Positions 7,594-8,422 of a DNA stretch of 8,422 nt are shown here, in pieces. The notes beneath the pieces are model-generated. The model did no database searches, was not told the origin of the DNA, and saw only the letters and a program-made list of their open reading frames with translations. The stretch is from an uncultured Angelakisella sp. (lineage in GTDB: Bacteria > Bacillota > Clostridia > Oscillospirales > Ruminococcaceae): NCBI GenBank assembly GCA_947564495.1, contig CANOCD010000039.1:1-8422 (forward strand). The letters run 5' to 3'. The position numbers and the translations under genes are program-made. The first letter of the stretch is position 1; each line of letters starts with the position of its first letter.

Positions 7594-8422
7594 GTGAAAT
7601 TTGATGAAAAACAGATCGAATTTATATTGACTATCGCCAAAGAGGGGGGCATCTCGGCGGCGGCCAAAAAGCTGTATCTCACCCAGCCAGCCCTGAGCCA
7701 GCGGCTGGCCAATCTGGAGCAGGAGCTGGGCTTCCGTGTCTTTCGCCGGGATGTCACCCCCATGGTCCCCACCGAGGAGGGGGCGCTGTACCTGAACACC
7801 CTCCAGGAGATGCGCCAGCTCCACCGGAACTTCCAACGCCAGCTGGAGGCCAGAAGGGACGGCAGGCACGGCTGCATCTCCCTGGCCCTTTCCCCCATGC
7901 GGGCCCAGCAGCTGCTGCCCCGCCTCTTCCCGGAGCTTCGCCGGAGCCTGCCCGGCCTGGAGGTGCGGCTCCTCCACGGGACCGACCGGGCGGCCCTTCA
8001 CCGCCTCACCCGGGAGGGAACGGCGGACTTTTCCATCAACAGCCAGGTCTATCCCGACCTGGTGCAGGAAGTGGTGACGATCTCCAACTTTGTGCTGGTG
8101 GTCCCGGCGGGGCACCCCCTGGTCCGTGCCCGGGGCGGCGGCAGGGACTGGAAGGGCCAGGAAACGGCTACCCTGGACATGGTGGAGGACGACCTGTTCC
8201 TCCTCAACTACAGCACCCAGGGCAGCCGCATCATCCTGGAGCAATACTTCCAGGCCCAGGGCTTCACCCCCCGGCGATATATGGAGCTTTACGACAACTA
8301 TACCATTGCCCGGCTGGTGGAGGCCGGGATGGGGGTAGCCATCCTCTCTATGGACAACGCTGCGGACTACATCCAAAAGATGGGAATCCGGGCTTTCCGC
8401 CTCCAGGATTCCCCTCGGAGCC
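7594..8422 (+). CDS. LysR-family transcriptional regulator (3' end cut by window)
   Basis: The window encodes 276 residues of an open frame that runs off the right edge. LysR proteins are usually about 290-300 aa, so about 20-25 residues are missing. The N-terminal winged helix-turn-helix is clear: FILTIAKEGGISAAAKKLYL (10-29), TQPALSQRLANLEQELG (30-46), VFRRD (49-53) and TEEG (60-63). A linker helix follows (about 64-88). The effector-binding domain starts near 92 (HGCISLALSP) and includes VLVVPAGHPL (167-176), FLLNYSTQGSRIILEQYF (202-219) and YDNYTIARLVEAGMGVAILS (233-252). It stands divergent to the hydrolase-carrier genes across a 228-base gap, the classical arrangement in which a LysR protein activates the neighbouring operon and represses itself. 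The effector is probably the carrier's substrate or the hydrolase product, which is inference. Confidence 0.9.
   Translation, partial: MKFDEKQIEFILTIAKEGGISAAAKKLYLTQPALSQRLANLEQELGFRVFRRDVTPMVPTEEGALYLNTLQEMRQLHRNFQRQLEARRDGRHGCISLALSPMRAQQLLPRLFPELRRSLPGLEVRLLHGTDRAALHRLTREGTADFSINSQVYPDLVQEVVTISNFVLVVPAGHPLVRARGGGRDWKGQETATLDMVEDDLFLLNYSTQGSRIILEQYFQAQGFTPRRYMELYDNYTIARLVEAGMGVAILSMDNAADYIQKMGIRAFRLQDSPRS

Noticed and set aside
7570..8376. 268-residue open frame on the - strand opposite the LysR gene
   Set aside because: Antisense shadow. The + strand reads as a textbook LysR protein with a good ribosome site.

Overview
The window looks like chromosomal DNA from a GC-rich anaerobic Firmicute. 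A gut clostridial lineage of the Oscillospiraceae type (Flavonifractor / Intestinimonas / Lawsonibacter relatives) is my best guess. The reasons are GC-rich codon use, strong AGGAGG-type ribosome sites before every gene, GTG starts on both regulators, and an oxygen-sensitive acyl-CoA dehydratase-activase type protein. The taxonomy is inference from gene families and composition, not from a marker gene.

Left block (about 1-4904, + strand). A MarR-family repressor gene (GTG start at 63), a 987-aa protein and a 440-aa protein are joined by stop/start overlaps of 7 and 8 bases and end at a clear hairpin-plus-T terminator (4871-4904). The 987-aa protein carries two complete BcrA/BadF/HgdC-type ATPase domains followed by a DUF2229/COG3580-like region. 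The 440-aa protein is the COG3581-like, HgdB-related part. Together (about 1427 aa) they match the single very long '2-hydroxyacyl-CoA dehydratase activase-related' protein found in many anaerobes, here divided exactly between two domains. These proteins probably couple ATP hydrolysis to low-potential electron transfer through iron-sulfur clusters. The substrate is unknown.

Right block (about 4924-8422). On the - strand, a cytoplasmic serine hydrolase of the class C beta-lactamase fold (start 7365) is followed after 34 bases by a YfcC/DcuC-family membrane carrier (start 6374). Divergent from them on the + strand is a LysR-type regulator (GTG start at 7594), cut by the right window edge about 20-25 residues before its expected end. 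The 228-base AT-rich gap holds two interlocking sigma70-type promoters in opposite directions, plus dyads that are candidate LysR sites. The likely logic is that LysR senses a metabolite and controls uptake of a compound by the carrier and its intracellular hydrolysis.

The two blocks converge at 4824-4973, where two separate hairpins stand back to back. No RNA gene, mobile element, CRISPR array or origin was found. The point most worth following is the divided activase, with two Cys pairs at identical spacing and its own MarR gene, and no classical dehydratase subunits or CoA-transferase in view.
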